Shown here: in pieces, positions 1-6,438 of the stretch
Layout: every line of letters begins with the position of its first letter
Position numbering within the stretch: the stretch's first letter is position 1
Assembly (NCBI GenBank): GCA_005787665.1
Contig: SYAB01000295.1
Span: forward strand, 1 to 11,589
Direction: 5' to 3'
DNA length: 11,589 nt
Origin: Actinomycetota bacterium
GTDB lineage: Bacteria > Actinomycetota > Actinomycetes > Mycobacteriales > Mycobacteriaceae
Notes under the pieces: generated by a model
What the model was told of the DNA's origin: nothing
Seen by the model: the letters and a program-made list of their open reading frames with translations, nothing else
Database searches by the model: none
Translations under genes and position numbers: made by a program

Positions 1-135
1 CCCGAGCCCGAGCCAGAGCCCGAGCCGCCACCGCCACCGCCACCGGTCAAGCCGGCTCCGGAGGCCGAGGACGTCGAGGATCTGATGTTCGTCGACGCCG
101 ATATCGATACCGACACCGGGCAGCCGCCGGCCTGA
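1..135 (+). CDS. C-terminal tail of an upstream gene, probably the membrane protein PerM (partial)
   Basis: Frame 1 is open from the first base to a TGA at 133-135 and gives 44 residues. They begin with alternating Pro-Glu pairs, continue with a run of seven prolines, and end in an acidic segment with the motif DLMFVDADIDTD. The codons are strongly GC3-biased like the neighbouring genes, so this is real coding sequence and not a shadow. In M. tuberculosis the gene directly before purN is Rv0955 (perM), an integral membrane protein tied to cell division and persistence. A disordered Pro/Glu-rich cytoplasmic tail would fit such a protein. No membrane segment lies inside the window, so the identity rests on synteny alone. 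The next gene starts only 24 bases downstream. Confidence 0.7.
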   Translation, partial: PEPEPEPEPPPPPPPVKPAPEAEDVEDLMFVDADIDTDTGQPPA

Positions 136-145
136 CCGCCGGCGG
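124..145 (+). terminator. Possible weak hairpin across the stop codon of the upstream gene
   Basis: A 7-bp inverted repeat (CCGCCGG at 124-130, CCGGCGG at 139-145) with an 8-nt loop spans the TGA at 133-135. It has no U-tract. It could slow or end transcription from upstream just before the purN promoter, but in DNA this GC-rich a short stem of this kind can occur by chance. Confidence 0.2.
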
Positions 146-146
146 T

Positions 147-162
147 TAGAGTCGTCGCCGTG
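147..162 (+). promoter_or_regulatory. Predicted leaderless promoter for purN (TANNNT -10, then 7 nt, then GTG)
   Basis: TAGAGT at 147-152 matches the mycobacterial -10 consensus TANNNT. Exactly seven bases follow before the GTG start at 160, so transcription would be expected to begin on the G of the start codon. No Shine-Dalgarno is visible upstream of the GTG, which fits leaderless translation. No convincing -35 is present, as is common for such promoters. The same arrangement recurs before the AAA+ gene at 2501-2514. Confidence 0.5.
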
Positions 163-789
163 CCCGAACCGATCCGAGTGCCGCCCAGTGCGCCGGCCCG
201 CCTGGTGGTTCTGGCTTCGGGCACCGGATCGTTGCTGCGGTCGCTGCTGGACGCCGCCGTCGGGGACTACCCGGCCCGGGTGGTCGCCGTCGGCGTCGAC
301 CGGGACTGCCGGGCCGCGCAGATCGCCGCCGACGCCGGTATCCCGTCCTACTGCGAGCGTCTGCGGGACTACCCGGACCGTCTGGCCTGGGACGCCGCGA
401 TCGCCGCATCAACCGCCGGCCACGCGCCGGACTTCGTCGTCTCGGCCGGATTCATGAAGATCCTGGGCCCGGAGTTCCTGTCTCGGTTTCCCGGCCGGGT
501 GGTCAACACCCATCCGGCCCTACTGCCGTCCTTCCCCGGCGCGCACGGGGTACGCGATGCGCTGAACTATGGGGTCAGGGTCACCGGATGCACCGTGCAC
601 CTGGTGGACTCCGGGATGGACACCGGGCCGATCCTGGCCCAGCAGGCTGTCGACGTGCACGACGCCGACACCGAGGAGACTCTGCACGAACGCATCAAGG
701 TCGTCGAACGACGACTGCTGGTGGATGTGCTGGCCGCGCTGGCGACGCGCGGTGTGACCTGGACCGGTAGGAAGGCGATGCTCGGATGA
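160..789 (+). CDS. purN: Phosphoribosylglycinamide formyltransferase PurN
   Basis: This 209-aa protein is a cytoplasmic GAR transformylase. It transfers a formyl group from 10-formyltetrahydrofolate to glycinamide ribonucleotide, the third step of de novo purine synthesis. The N-terminal strand and phosphate-binding loop [10 protein letters not shown] lies at 15-24. The catalytic triad of the family (E. coli Asn106, His108, Asp144) is visible as N116 and H118 in [14 protein letters not shown] and D154 in SGMDTGPIL. Length is normal for the family. The GTG at 160 is chosen because it places the first beta strand correctly and sits seven bases after a TANNNT hexamer, suggesting a leaderless message. 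Its TGA overlaps the purH ATG (ATGA, 786-789), so the two genes form one operon with coupled translation. Nothing is missing or unusual. Confidence 0.97.
   Translation: MPEPIRVPPSAPARLVVLASGTGSLLRSLLDAAVGDYPARVVAVGVDRDCRAAQIAADAGIPSYCERLRDYPDRLAWDAAIAASTAGHAPDFVVSAGFMKILGPEFLSRFPGRVVNTHPALLPSFPGAHGVRDALNYGVRVTGCTVHLVDSGMDTGPILAQQAVDVHDADTEETLHERIKVVERRLLVDVLAALATRGVTWTGRKAMLG
769..775 (+). promoter_or_regulatory. Shine-Dalgarno for purH
   Basis: AGGAAGG at 769-775 lies 10 nt before the purH ATG at 786, inside the 3' end of purN. It supports the ATG that overlaps the purN stop. The nearby ATG at 778 is out of frame. Confidence 0.6.
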
Positions 790-2366
790 CACAGACATTG
801 ATCGGCAAGAAGCCCATCCGTCGGGCTCTGATCAGCGTGTACGACAAGAGTGGACTCATCCCGCTCGCGCAGGGGTTGCACGACGCGGGCGTGGACATCG
901 TGTCCACGGGTTCGACCGCGAAAACCATTGCCGACAAGGGCATTCCGGTCACTCCGGTGGAGTTCGTGACCGGGTTCCCGGAAGTGCTCGACGGCCGGGT
1001 CAAGACCCTGCACCCACATATCCATGCGGGTCTGCTCGCCGACACCCGCAATCCCGAACATGTTGCGGCGCTGGAGAAGCTGAAGATCGCGCCCTTCGAT
1101 CTCGTCGTCGTCAACCTCTACCCGTTCAGCGAGACGGTGGATTCGGGGGCCGAGATCGACGAGTGTGTCGAGCAGATCGACATCGGCGGGCCGTCGATGG
1201 TCCGCGCGGCGGCCAAGAACCATGCCAGCGTCGCGGTCGTGGTCGAGCCCCTTGGCTACGACGGCGTGCTCGCCGCGGTCCGGTCGGGTGGATTCACCCT
1301 GGAGGAGCGGAAGAGACTGGCCTCACTGGCCTTTCGGCACACCGCTGACTACGACATCGCGGTGGCGACCTGGATGGGTTCGACACTGGCACCCGAGCAC
1401 GGCGGCGCATCCGGCGAACTGCCGCAGTGGTTCGCCCGCAACTGGCGGCGCACCGCCGTGCTGCGTTACGGGGAGAATCCGCATCAGCAGGCCGCGCTCT
1501 ACAGTGACGACGCCGGCTGGCCGGGTCTCGCGCAGGCCATGCAGCTGCACGGGAAAGAGATGAGCTACAACAATTTCACCGATGCCGATGCCGCCTGGCG
1601 CGCCGCGTTCGACCACGAGGAGATCTGCGTCGCGATCATCAAGCACGCCAATCCGTGCGGTATTGCGATCTCCTCGGTGTCGGTGGCCGATGCGCACCGC
1701 AAGGCCCACGACTGCGATCCGCTGAGCGCCTTCGGGGGGGTGATCGCGACCAACACCGAGGTCACCGGGGAGATGGCAGAACGGGTGTCGGAGATCTTCA
1801 CCGAGGTCATCGTGGCGCCGGCCTACGAGGAAGGCGCCGTCGAGGTGCTGGCCCGCAAGAAGAACATTCGGGTGCTGGTGGCTGCCGAGCCCGCGATCGA
1901 CGGCGTGGAGATCCGCCAGATCGCCGGCGGGTTGCTGATGCAGGAACGCGACGGACTGGACAGCCCGGGTGACGATCCGGCGAACTGGACGCTGGCCACC
2001 GGCGCGGCGGCCGATGCCGCGACGCTGACCGACCTGGCCTTCGCCTGGCGTACCTGCCGCGCGGTGAAGTCCAACGCGATCGTCATCGCCGCCGACGGCG
2101 CGACCGTGGGCGTCGGCATGGGTCAGGTGAACCGGGTCGACGCGGCCCGGTTGGCGGTCGAACGCGGCGGTGACCGGGTCCGCGGCGCGGTGGCCGCCTC
2201 CGACGCGTTCTTCCCGGTCCCCGACGGGCTGGAGGTCCTGACCGCGGCCGGGGTGAAGGCCGTCGTGCACCCGGGTGGCTCGGTCCGCGACGATGAGGTG
2301 ACCGCCGCGGCGGCCGCCGCCGGGATCACCCTTTATCTCACGGGCGCGCGTCACTTCGCTCACTGA
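786..2366 (+). CDS. purH: Bifunctional AICAR transformylase / IMP cyclohydrolase PurH
   Basis: This 526-aa cytoplasmic enzyme performs the last two steps of de novo purine synthesis: it formylates AICAR with 10-formyltetrahydrofolate and closes the ring to IMP. Residues about 10-140 form the MGS-like cyclohydrolase domain ([11 protein letters not shown] at 14-24, STGST at 40-44, [12 protein letters not shown] at 73-84). The rest is the transformylase domain, with RYGENPHQ at 227-234, the catalytic Lys-His pair K286-H287 in [18 protein letters not shown] at 472-480 and HPGGSVRD at 495-502. Length is typical. The ATG overlaps the purN stop by four bases and is preceded by AGGAAGG, so purN-purH is a coupled pair making two folate-dependent purine steps. 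The C-terminus ends in the conserved-type sequence TGARHFAH. Confidence 0.98.
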   Translation: MTQTLIGKKPIRRALISVYDKSGLIPLAQGLHDAGVDIVSTGSTAKTIADKGIPVTPVEFVTGFPEVLDGRVKTLHPHIHAGLLADTRNPEHVAALEKLKIAPFDLVVVNLYPFSETVDSGAEIDECVEQIDIGGPSMVRAAAKNHASVAVVVEPLGYDGVLAAVRSGGFTLEERKRLASLAFRHTADYDIAVATWMGSTLAPEHGGASGELPQWFARNWRRTAVLRYGENPHQQAALYSDDAGWPGLAQAMQLHGKEMSYNNFTDADAAWRAAFDHEEICVAIIKHANPCGIAISSVSVADAHRKAHDCDPLSAFGGVIATNTEVTGEMAERVSEIFTEVIVAPAYEEGAVEVLARKKNIRVLVAAEPAIDGVEIRQIAGGLLMQERDGLDSPGDDPANWTLATGAAADAATLTDLAFAWRTCRAVKSNAIVIAADGATVGVGMGQVNRVDAARLAVERGGDRVRGAVAASDAFFPVPDGLEVLTAAGVKAVVHPGGSVRDDEVTAAAAAAGITLYLTGARHFAH

Positions 2367-2389
2367 GCCCCCCAGGCGCCCCCGGCTTC

Positions 2390-2455
2390 CCCGCGAGCAG
2401 ACACTGCGGACCCGCGACACGCCGCGGTCCGGGGTCGGCAGTGTCTGCTCGCGGG
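2390..2455. repeat. Perfect 18-bp inverted repeat between purH and the AAA+ gene
   Basis: The arms 2390-2407 (CCCGCGAGCAGACACTGC) and 2438-2455 are exact reverse complements. Inside the 30-nt loop a second stem is possible: GGACCCGCG at 2408-2416 with CGCGGTCC at 2423-2430, one base bulged. The RNA could therefore fold into one long extended hairpin, 24 nt after the purH stop. No U-tract follows. It may end the purine transcript (U-less hairpin, as often proposed in mycobacteria). It may instead be a copy of a dispersed intergenic element: from memory, a GCGAGCAGAC core recurs in mycobacterial intergenic DNA, but this was not checked here. Confidence 0.75.
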
Positions 2456-2500
2456 TGTGACGGAACACTGACCGGGGCGGCACGGGGTCGACAGCCGTCG

Positions 2501-2516
2501 TAGCGTGGGGGGCGTG
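2501..2516 (+). promoter_or_regulatory. Predicted leaderless promoter of the AAA+/VWA operon
   Basis: TAGCGT at 2501-2506 fits TANNNT, and seven bases (2507-2513) separate it from GTG at 2514. Transcription would then start on the start codon itself. This decides the start: the in-frame GTG at 2505 lies within the -10 element and would precede the predicted transcript start. The spacing is identical to that before purN. Confidence 0.5.
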
Positions 2517-3923
2517 ACTGCTCCCTCAGACCATGGTCGCCGGCCTGCAGGCCCGGACGGCCTCCCTGCCACCGTCGGACAACTACGCGCCTCCGGCCAC
2601 CGCGAGCGCGGCATCAAGGCTGAGATCCGGGAGAACCTGCTGGCCGCGCTGGCTGCCGGCGAGGACGTGTGGCCGGGCATCTTCGGTTTCTCCGACACCG
2701 TGCTGCCCCAGTTGGAGCGCGCGTTGATCGCCGGCCATGACATCGTGCTGCTCGGCGAGCGCGGTCAGGGCAAGACCCGGCTGCTGCGGTCACTGGCCAA
2801 CCTGCTCGACGAGTGGACCCCGGTGATCGCCGGATCCGAACTGGGCGAGCATCCGTACACCCCGATCACCCCGCAATCCCTCCGGTGGGCCGCCGAACTC
2901 GGCGACGACCTGCCCGTCGAGTGGCGGCACCGCAGCGAGCGCTACTTCGAGAAACTGGCCACCCCGGACACCAGCGTCGCCGACCTGGTCGGCGATATCG
3001 ACCCGATCAAGGTGGCCGAGGGTCGCACCCTGGGCGACCCCGAGACGATCGCCTACGGGCTGATCCCGCGGGCGCACCGCGGGATCGTCGCGGTCAACGA
3101 ACTCCCCGACCTGGCCGAGCGCATCCAGGTGGCCATGCTCAACGTGATGGAGGAGCGCGATATCCAGGTCCGCGGCTACACCCTGCGGCTGCCGCTGGAT
3201 GTGGTGGTGGTCGCCAGCGCCAACCCCGAGGACTACACCAACCGGGGCCGGATCATCACCCCGCTCAAGGACCGGTTCGGCGCCGAGATCCGCACCCACT
3301 ACCCGCGTGAACTGGACGCCGAGATCGACGTCATCAGTCAGGAGGCGCACCTGACCGCACAGGTTCCCGGCTACCTGCTGCAGATCGTCGCGCGCTTCGC
3401 CCGCTACCTGCGCGAGTCGCATGCGGTGGACCAGCGCTCCGGGGTTTCGGCGCGATTCGCCATCGCCGCGGCCGAGACGGTGGCGGCCTCGGCCCGTCAC
3501 CGCGGCGCGATCCTCGGCGAGGACGAACCGGTGGCTCGCATCGTCGACCTCGCCACGGTGATCGACGTGCTGCGCGGCAAGCTCGAATTCGAGTCCGGCG
3601 AGGAGGGCCGCGAACAGGCGGTGCTGGAGCATCTGCTGCGCCGCGCGACCGCCGACACCGCCCAGAAGGCACTGGGTGGGATCGACGTCGGGCCGCTGGT
3701 GACCGCGGTGGAGAACGCCGAAGTCACCACCGGCCAGCAGGTCCCGGCCAAGGACGTGCTGGCGGCGCTGCCCGACCTGCCGGTCATCGAGGCGATTGCG
3801 GACCGACTGGACGCCCAGACCGAGGGTCAGCGCGCGGCCGCACTGGAGTTGGCGTTGGAGGCGCTCTACCTGGCCAAGAAGATCGACAAGACGACCGACG
3901 ACGGTGAAACGGTCTACGGCTGA
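2514..3923 (+). CDS. Magnesium-chelatase ChlI/MoxR-like AAA+ ATPase (Rv0958-type)
   Basis: This 469-aa protein is a AAA+ ATPase of the helix-2-insert group (ChlI/MoxR). Numbering from the GTG at 2514, Walker A is GERGQGKT at 81-88. Walker B is GIVAVNEL at 190-197, with Asn195 where Asp is usual, followed by Glu196. Sensor 1 is in VVASANPED (N237), the arginine finger in LKDRFG (R254) and sensor 2 in SGVSARFA (R314). The DLVGDIDPIKVAEG segment before Walker B is a chelatase-type insert. The C-terminal third is helical. It overlaps the downstream VWA gene by one base (TGATG), the usual MoxR/ChlI-VWA layout in which the ATPase remodels or loads a client through the VWA partner. M. tuberculosis annotation calls the orthologue a possible magnesium chelatase, but no porphyrin-binding BchH-type subunit is nearby, so its substrate is unknown. 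Confidence 0.9.
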   Translation: MTAPSDHGRRPAGPDGLPATVGQLRASGHRERGIKAEIRENLLAALAAGEDVWPGIFGFSDTVLPQLERALIAGHDIVLLGERGQGKTRLLRSLANLLDEWTPVIAGSELGEHPYTPITPQSLRWAAELGDDLPVEWRHRSERYFEKLATPDTSVADLVGDIDPIKVAEGRTLGDPETIAYGLIPRAHRGIVAVNELPDLAERIQVAMLNVMEERDIQVRGYTLRLPLDVVVVASANPEDYTNRGRIITPLKDRFGAEIRTHYPRELDAEIDVISQEAHLTAQVPGYLLQIVARFARYLRESHAVDQRSGVSARFAIAAAETVAASARHRGAILGEDEPVARIVDLATVIDVLRGKLEFESGEEGREQAVLEHLLRRATADTAQKALGGIDVGPLVTAVENAEVTTGQQVPAKDVLAALPDLPVIEAIADRLDAQTEGQRAAALELALEALYLAKKIDKTTDDGETVYG

Positions 3924-5899
3924 TGTCCATGCGGGCGCACGACTCGCGCTACTCCGGTTACACCGGCGGCCCGGACCCGCTGGCGCCGCCGGTGGATCTG
4001 CGGGAGGCGCTCGAGCAGATCGGCCGTGACGTCATGGAGGGTTCCTCGCCCCGGCGTGCGTTGTCCGAACTGCTGCGCCGGGGCAACAAGAACCTCAAAG
4101 GTGCCGACCGGCTGGCCGCCGAGGTCAACCGACGACGCCGGGAACTATTGGCGCGCAACAACCTCGACGGGACTCTGCAGGAGATCAAGAAGCTGCTCGA
4201 CGAAGCGGTGCTGGCCGAGCGCAAGGAACTGGCCCGGGCGCTTGACGACGACGCCCGGTTCGCCGAATTGCAGATCGAATCGCTGTCACCGTCCCCGGCC
4301 AAGGCCGTCGCGGAACTCGCCGAATATGACTGGCGCAGCCCCGAGGCCCGGCAGCGCTATGAGCAGATCAAGGACCTGCTCGGCCGGGAGATACTCGATC
4401 AGCGTTTCGCCGGGATGAAGCAGGCCCTGGAGAACGCCACCGACTCCGACCGTCAGGCGGTCGCCGAGATGCTCGACGATCTCAACGACCTGCTCGACAA
4501 GCACTCCCGTGGTGAGGATTCCCCGCAGGACTTCGACGATTTCATGGCCAAACACGGGCAGTACTTTCCGGAGAATCCCGGCAACGTCGAGGAGTTGCTG
4601 GACTCACTGTCCAAGCGGGCGGCCGCCGCCCAGCGTTTCCGTAACAGCCTGAGCCCTGAGCAGCGGGCCGAACTGGACGCCCTCGCGCAGCAGGCCTTCG
4701 GCTCGCCGCAACTGATGAACGCGCTGAGCCGGCTGGACGGCCACCTGCAGGCGGCCCGGCCCGGCGAGGACTGGAACGGTTCGGCGGAGTTCTCCGGCGA
4801 CAACCCGCTCGGGATGGGCCAGGGGGCACAGGCGCTGGCCGATATCGCCGAACTCGAGCAACTCGCCGAGCAGCTGTCGCAGAGCTACTCGGGGGCCACG
4901 ATGGACGATGTCGACCTCGAGGCGCTGGCCCGCCAGCTGGGCGAGGAGGCTGCCGTCGACGCGCGCACGCTGGCCGAGTTGGAGCGCGCCCTGATCAACC
5001 AGGGATTCCTCGACCGCGGCGCGGACGGCAAGTGGCGGCTGTCGCCGAAAGCCATGCGCCAGCTCGGCCGGGCCGCGTTGCGCGATGTCGCCCAACAGCT
5101 TTCGGGGCGCCACGGCGAGCGCGAGACCCGCCGCGCCGGGGCGGCCGGCGAGCTCACCGGCGCGACCCGCCCGTGGGAGTTCGGCGACACCGAACCGTGG
5201 AACGTCACCCGAACGATCACCAATGCCGTCCTGCGGCGGGCCGGGTCCGAGGGGGAGGACGGGCCGCTGCGGATCGCCGTCGACGACGTCGAGGTGTCCG
5301 AAACCGAGACCCGCACCCAGGCCGCCGTCGCGCTGCTGGTGGACACCTCGTTCTCGATGGTGATGGAGAACCGGTGGCTTCCGATGAAGCAGACGGCCCT
5401 GGCTCTGCACCATCTGGTGAGCACCCGGTTCCGAGCAGATGCGCTGCAGATCGTCGCCTTCGGGCGGCACGCGCGCACGGTGACCGCCGCCGAACTCACC
5501 GGTCTGGAGGGCGCCTACGAGCAGGGCACCAACCTGCACCACGCGCTGGCGCTGGCCGGCCGGCATCTGCGCCGCCACCCGGCCGCCCAGCCGGTGGTGC
5601 TGATCGTCACCGACGGAGAGCCCACCGCTCACCTGGAGAACTACGGCGAGCGCGGCACCCACGTCTACTTCGACTACCCGCCGCACCCGCGCACCATCGC
5701 CCACACCGTTCGCGGATTCGACGAGGTGGCCCGACTGGGTGCGCAGGTCACCATCTTCCGGCTCGGCGACGATCCGGGCCTGGCCCGATTCATCGACCAG
5801 GTGGCCCGGCGGGTGGAGGGCCGGGTCGTGGTGCCCGACCTCGACGGCCTCGGCGCGGCGGTGGTGGGTGACTACCTGCGTGCCCGCCGCCGCCGTTGA
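3923..5899 (+). CDS. VWA (MIDAS) domain protein, partner of the AAA+ ATPase (Rv0959-type)
   Basis: This 658-aa protein has a long, charged, helix-rich N-terminal part and a C-terminal von Willebrand A domain. Residues about 25-400 are rich in Glu, Arg, Leu and Ala and probably contain coiled coils; I recognise no catalytic motif there. The VWA domain (about 466-650) has an intact metal-ion-dependent adhesion site: DTSFS at 474-478, T536 in QGTNLHHAL and D564 in IVTDGEP. No signal peptide or membrane segment is visible, so it is probably cytoplasmic. The ATG shares its A with the TGA of the ATPase gene and no strong Shine-Dalgarno precedes it, which implies translational coupling and stoichiometric synthesis. 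Known analogues are the ChlI-ChlD, RavA-ViaA and CoxD-CoxE pairs. The client is unknown. The protein ends in a basic RARRRR tail. Confidence 0.9.
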   Translation: MSMRAHDSRYSGYTGGPDPLAPPVDLREALEQIGRDVMEGSSPRRALSELLRRGNKNLKGADRLAAEVNRRRRELLARNNLDGTLQEIKKLLDEAVLAERKELARALDDDARFAELQIESLSPSPAKAVAELAEYDWRSPEARQRYEQIKDLLGREILDQRFAGMKQALENATDSDRQAVAEMLDDLNDLLDKHSRGEDSPQDFDDFMAKHGQYFPENPGNVEELLDSLSKRAAAAQRFRNSLSPEQRAELDALAQQAFGSPQLMNALSRLDGHLQAARPGEDWNGSAEFSGDNPLGMGQGAQALADIAELEQLAEQLSQSYSGATMDDVDLEALARQLGEEAAVDARTLAELERALINQGFLDRGADGKWRLSPKAMRQLGRAALRDVAQQLSGRHGERETRRAGAAGELTGATRPWEFGDTEPWNVTRTITNAVLRRAGSEGEDGPLRIAVDDVEVSETETRTQAAVALLVDTSFSMVMENRWLPMKQTALALHHLVSTRFRADALQIVAFGRHARTVTAAELTGLEGAYEQGTNLHHALALAGRHLRRHPAAQPVVLIVTDGEPTAHLENYGERGTHVYFDYPPHPRTIAHTVRGFDEVARLGAQVTIFRLGDDPGLARFIDQVARRVEGRVVVPDLDGLGAAVVGDYLRARRRR

Positions 5900-5909
5900 G
5901 TTGAGCTAC

Positions 5910-5957
5910 CACCGCGGCCGGGCGGCCGGACGCGACGTCCGGGGCGGCGCGGCGGTG
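5910..5957 (+). terminator. Possible GC-rich hairpin terminator after the VWA gene
   Basis: Eleven bases after the stop, CACCGC (5910-5915) can pair with GCGGTG (5952-5957). Between them CCGGACG (5926-5932) pairs perfectly with CGTCCGG (5936-5942) around a 3-nt loop. There is no U-tract. The position suits an operon terminator, but GC-rich inverted repeats are frequent in this genome. Confidence 0.35.
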
Positions 5958-6327
5958 ACGCGATTTCGCCGGCTTTCGTGGCCACACGGCAGCGGATCGC
6001 CGCTGGGGCTTTCGGCAACGTCGGCGTCACCGATTGCTCGGTGCCGCAGCCGTGATGGTGACGGACTGGTCACGGTAGGAAACGGGCCCGGGGACCGTTG
6101 CGGTCGGCGTTTGCTGGCGGCTAACAGCGGCGGCGTTGATTCGGCCCGGAGCGAAATGCACCGCAATGTTTCTGGCAAACATCCCTGGGGTTACCGTTAG
6201 CTGAGAGCAGCATATGAATCCGCTCAGCTTCTGCTGATGGCCCAGGGCCAGCAACCGAACGGGGCAGGTTGATGTTCCTGAAACGGTAGGGAACAGAATT
6301 GACAGGCGTCAAACGAGCACCCTGAGA
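5958..6327 (+). other. Gene-free regulatory-looking stretch with clustered inverted repeats
   Basis: No reading frame here has convincing start, codon bias or recognisable protein, and from about 6130 the DNA is visibly less GC-rich than the genes. Short perfect inverted repeats crowd it: CACCGA-N4-TCGGTG (6028-6043), CCGTGA/TCACGG (6050-6075), ATGTTT-N5-AAACAT (6166-6182), AGCTGAG/CTCAGCT (6199-6229), TGGCCC-N-GGGCCA (6238-6250), TGTTCC/GGAACA (6273-6295) and TTGAC-N4-GTCAA (6299-6312). TGGCAAACAT occurs at 6173-6182 and again at 6337-6346. It probably controls the downstream exported-protein gene. Confidence 0.5.
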
Positions 6328-6343
6328 TTTGCCTGATGGCAAA
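6299..6343. promoter_or_regulatory. Paired candidate operators TTGMC-N4-GKCAA, 30 bp apart
   Basis: TTGAC-AGGC-GTCAA (6299-6312) and TTGCC-TGAT-GGCAA (6329-6342) are perfect palindromes with the same architecture and 5-bp arms. The second extends to 6-bp arms (TTTGCC/GGCAAA, 6328-6343). Their centres are 30 bp apart, close to three helical turns, so a dimeric regulator could bind both on one face. The second overlaps the predicted -35, suggesting repression. The regulator is unknown. Confidence 0.4.
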
Positions 6344-6357
6344 CATGCCCGTAGCAT
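6329..6357 (+). promoter_or_regulatory. Sigma-A-type promoter for the exported-protein gene
   Basis: TTGCCT (6329-6334) and TAGCAT (6352-6357) are separated by exactly 17 bp and match the -35 TTGnnn and -10 TANNNT patterns. Transcription would start near 6364, leaving a leader of about 75 nt before the ATG at 6439. Confidence 0.55.
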
Positions 6358-6423
6358 GAGAGCGACCATCGGAGATGGGCGTCAGCAAACCGACGAGTCC
6401 GACGGAGCGCGGACCGCACACCT

Positions 6424-6430
6424 AAGGGGA
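6424..6430 (+). promoter_or_regulatory. Shine-Dalgarno for the exported-protein gene
   Basis: AAGGGGA at 6424-6430 lies 8 nt before the ATG at 6439 and fixes that start, in contrast to the leaderless genes elsewhere in the window. Confidence 0.7.
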
Positions 6431-6438
6431 CCCAGAGC

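Noticed and set aside
1323..2483. 386-codon open frame on the minus strand opposite purH
   Set aside because: It is antisense to a clearly conserved enzyme, with Arg/Gly/His-rich composition caused by GC3 bias. No domain is recognisable.
4604..5704. 366-codon open frame on the minus strand opposite the VWA gene
   Set aside because: It is a GC-driven shadow of a gene whose MIDAS motifs are intact on the plus strand.
6191..6330. M-box (ykoK) magnesium riboswitch upstream of the exported-protein gene
   Set aside because: GTTAGCTGAG followed by ATATGAA-like sequence recalls the start of the M-box, and some mycobacterial M-boxes precede PE genes. The later conserved segments are not found, and the region lies upstream of the predicted promoter.
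6027..6421. Overlapping small minus-strand open frames of 65-82 codons in the intergenic region
   Set aside because: Their composition is not protein-like, there is no Shine-Dalgarno or leaderless start signal, and they overlap each other in different frames.
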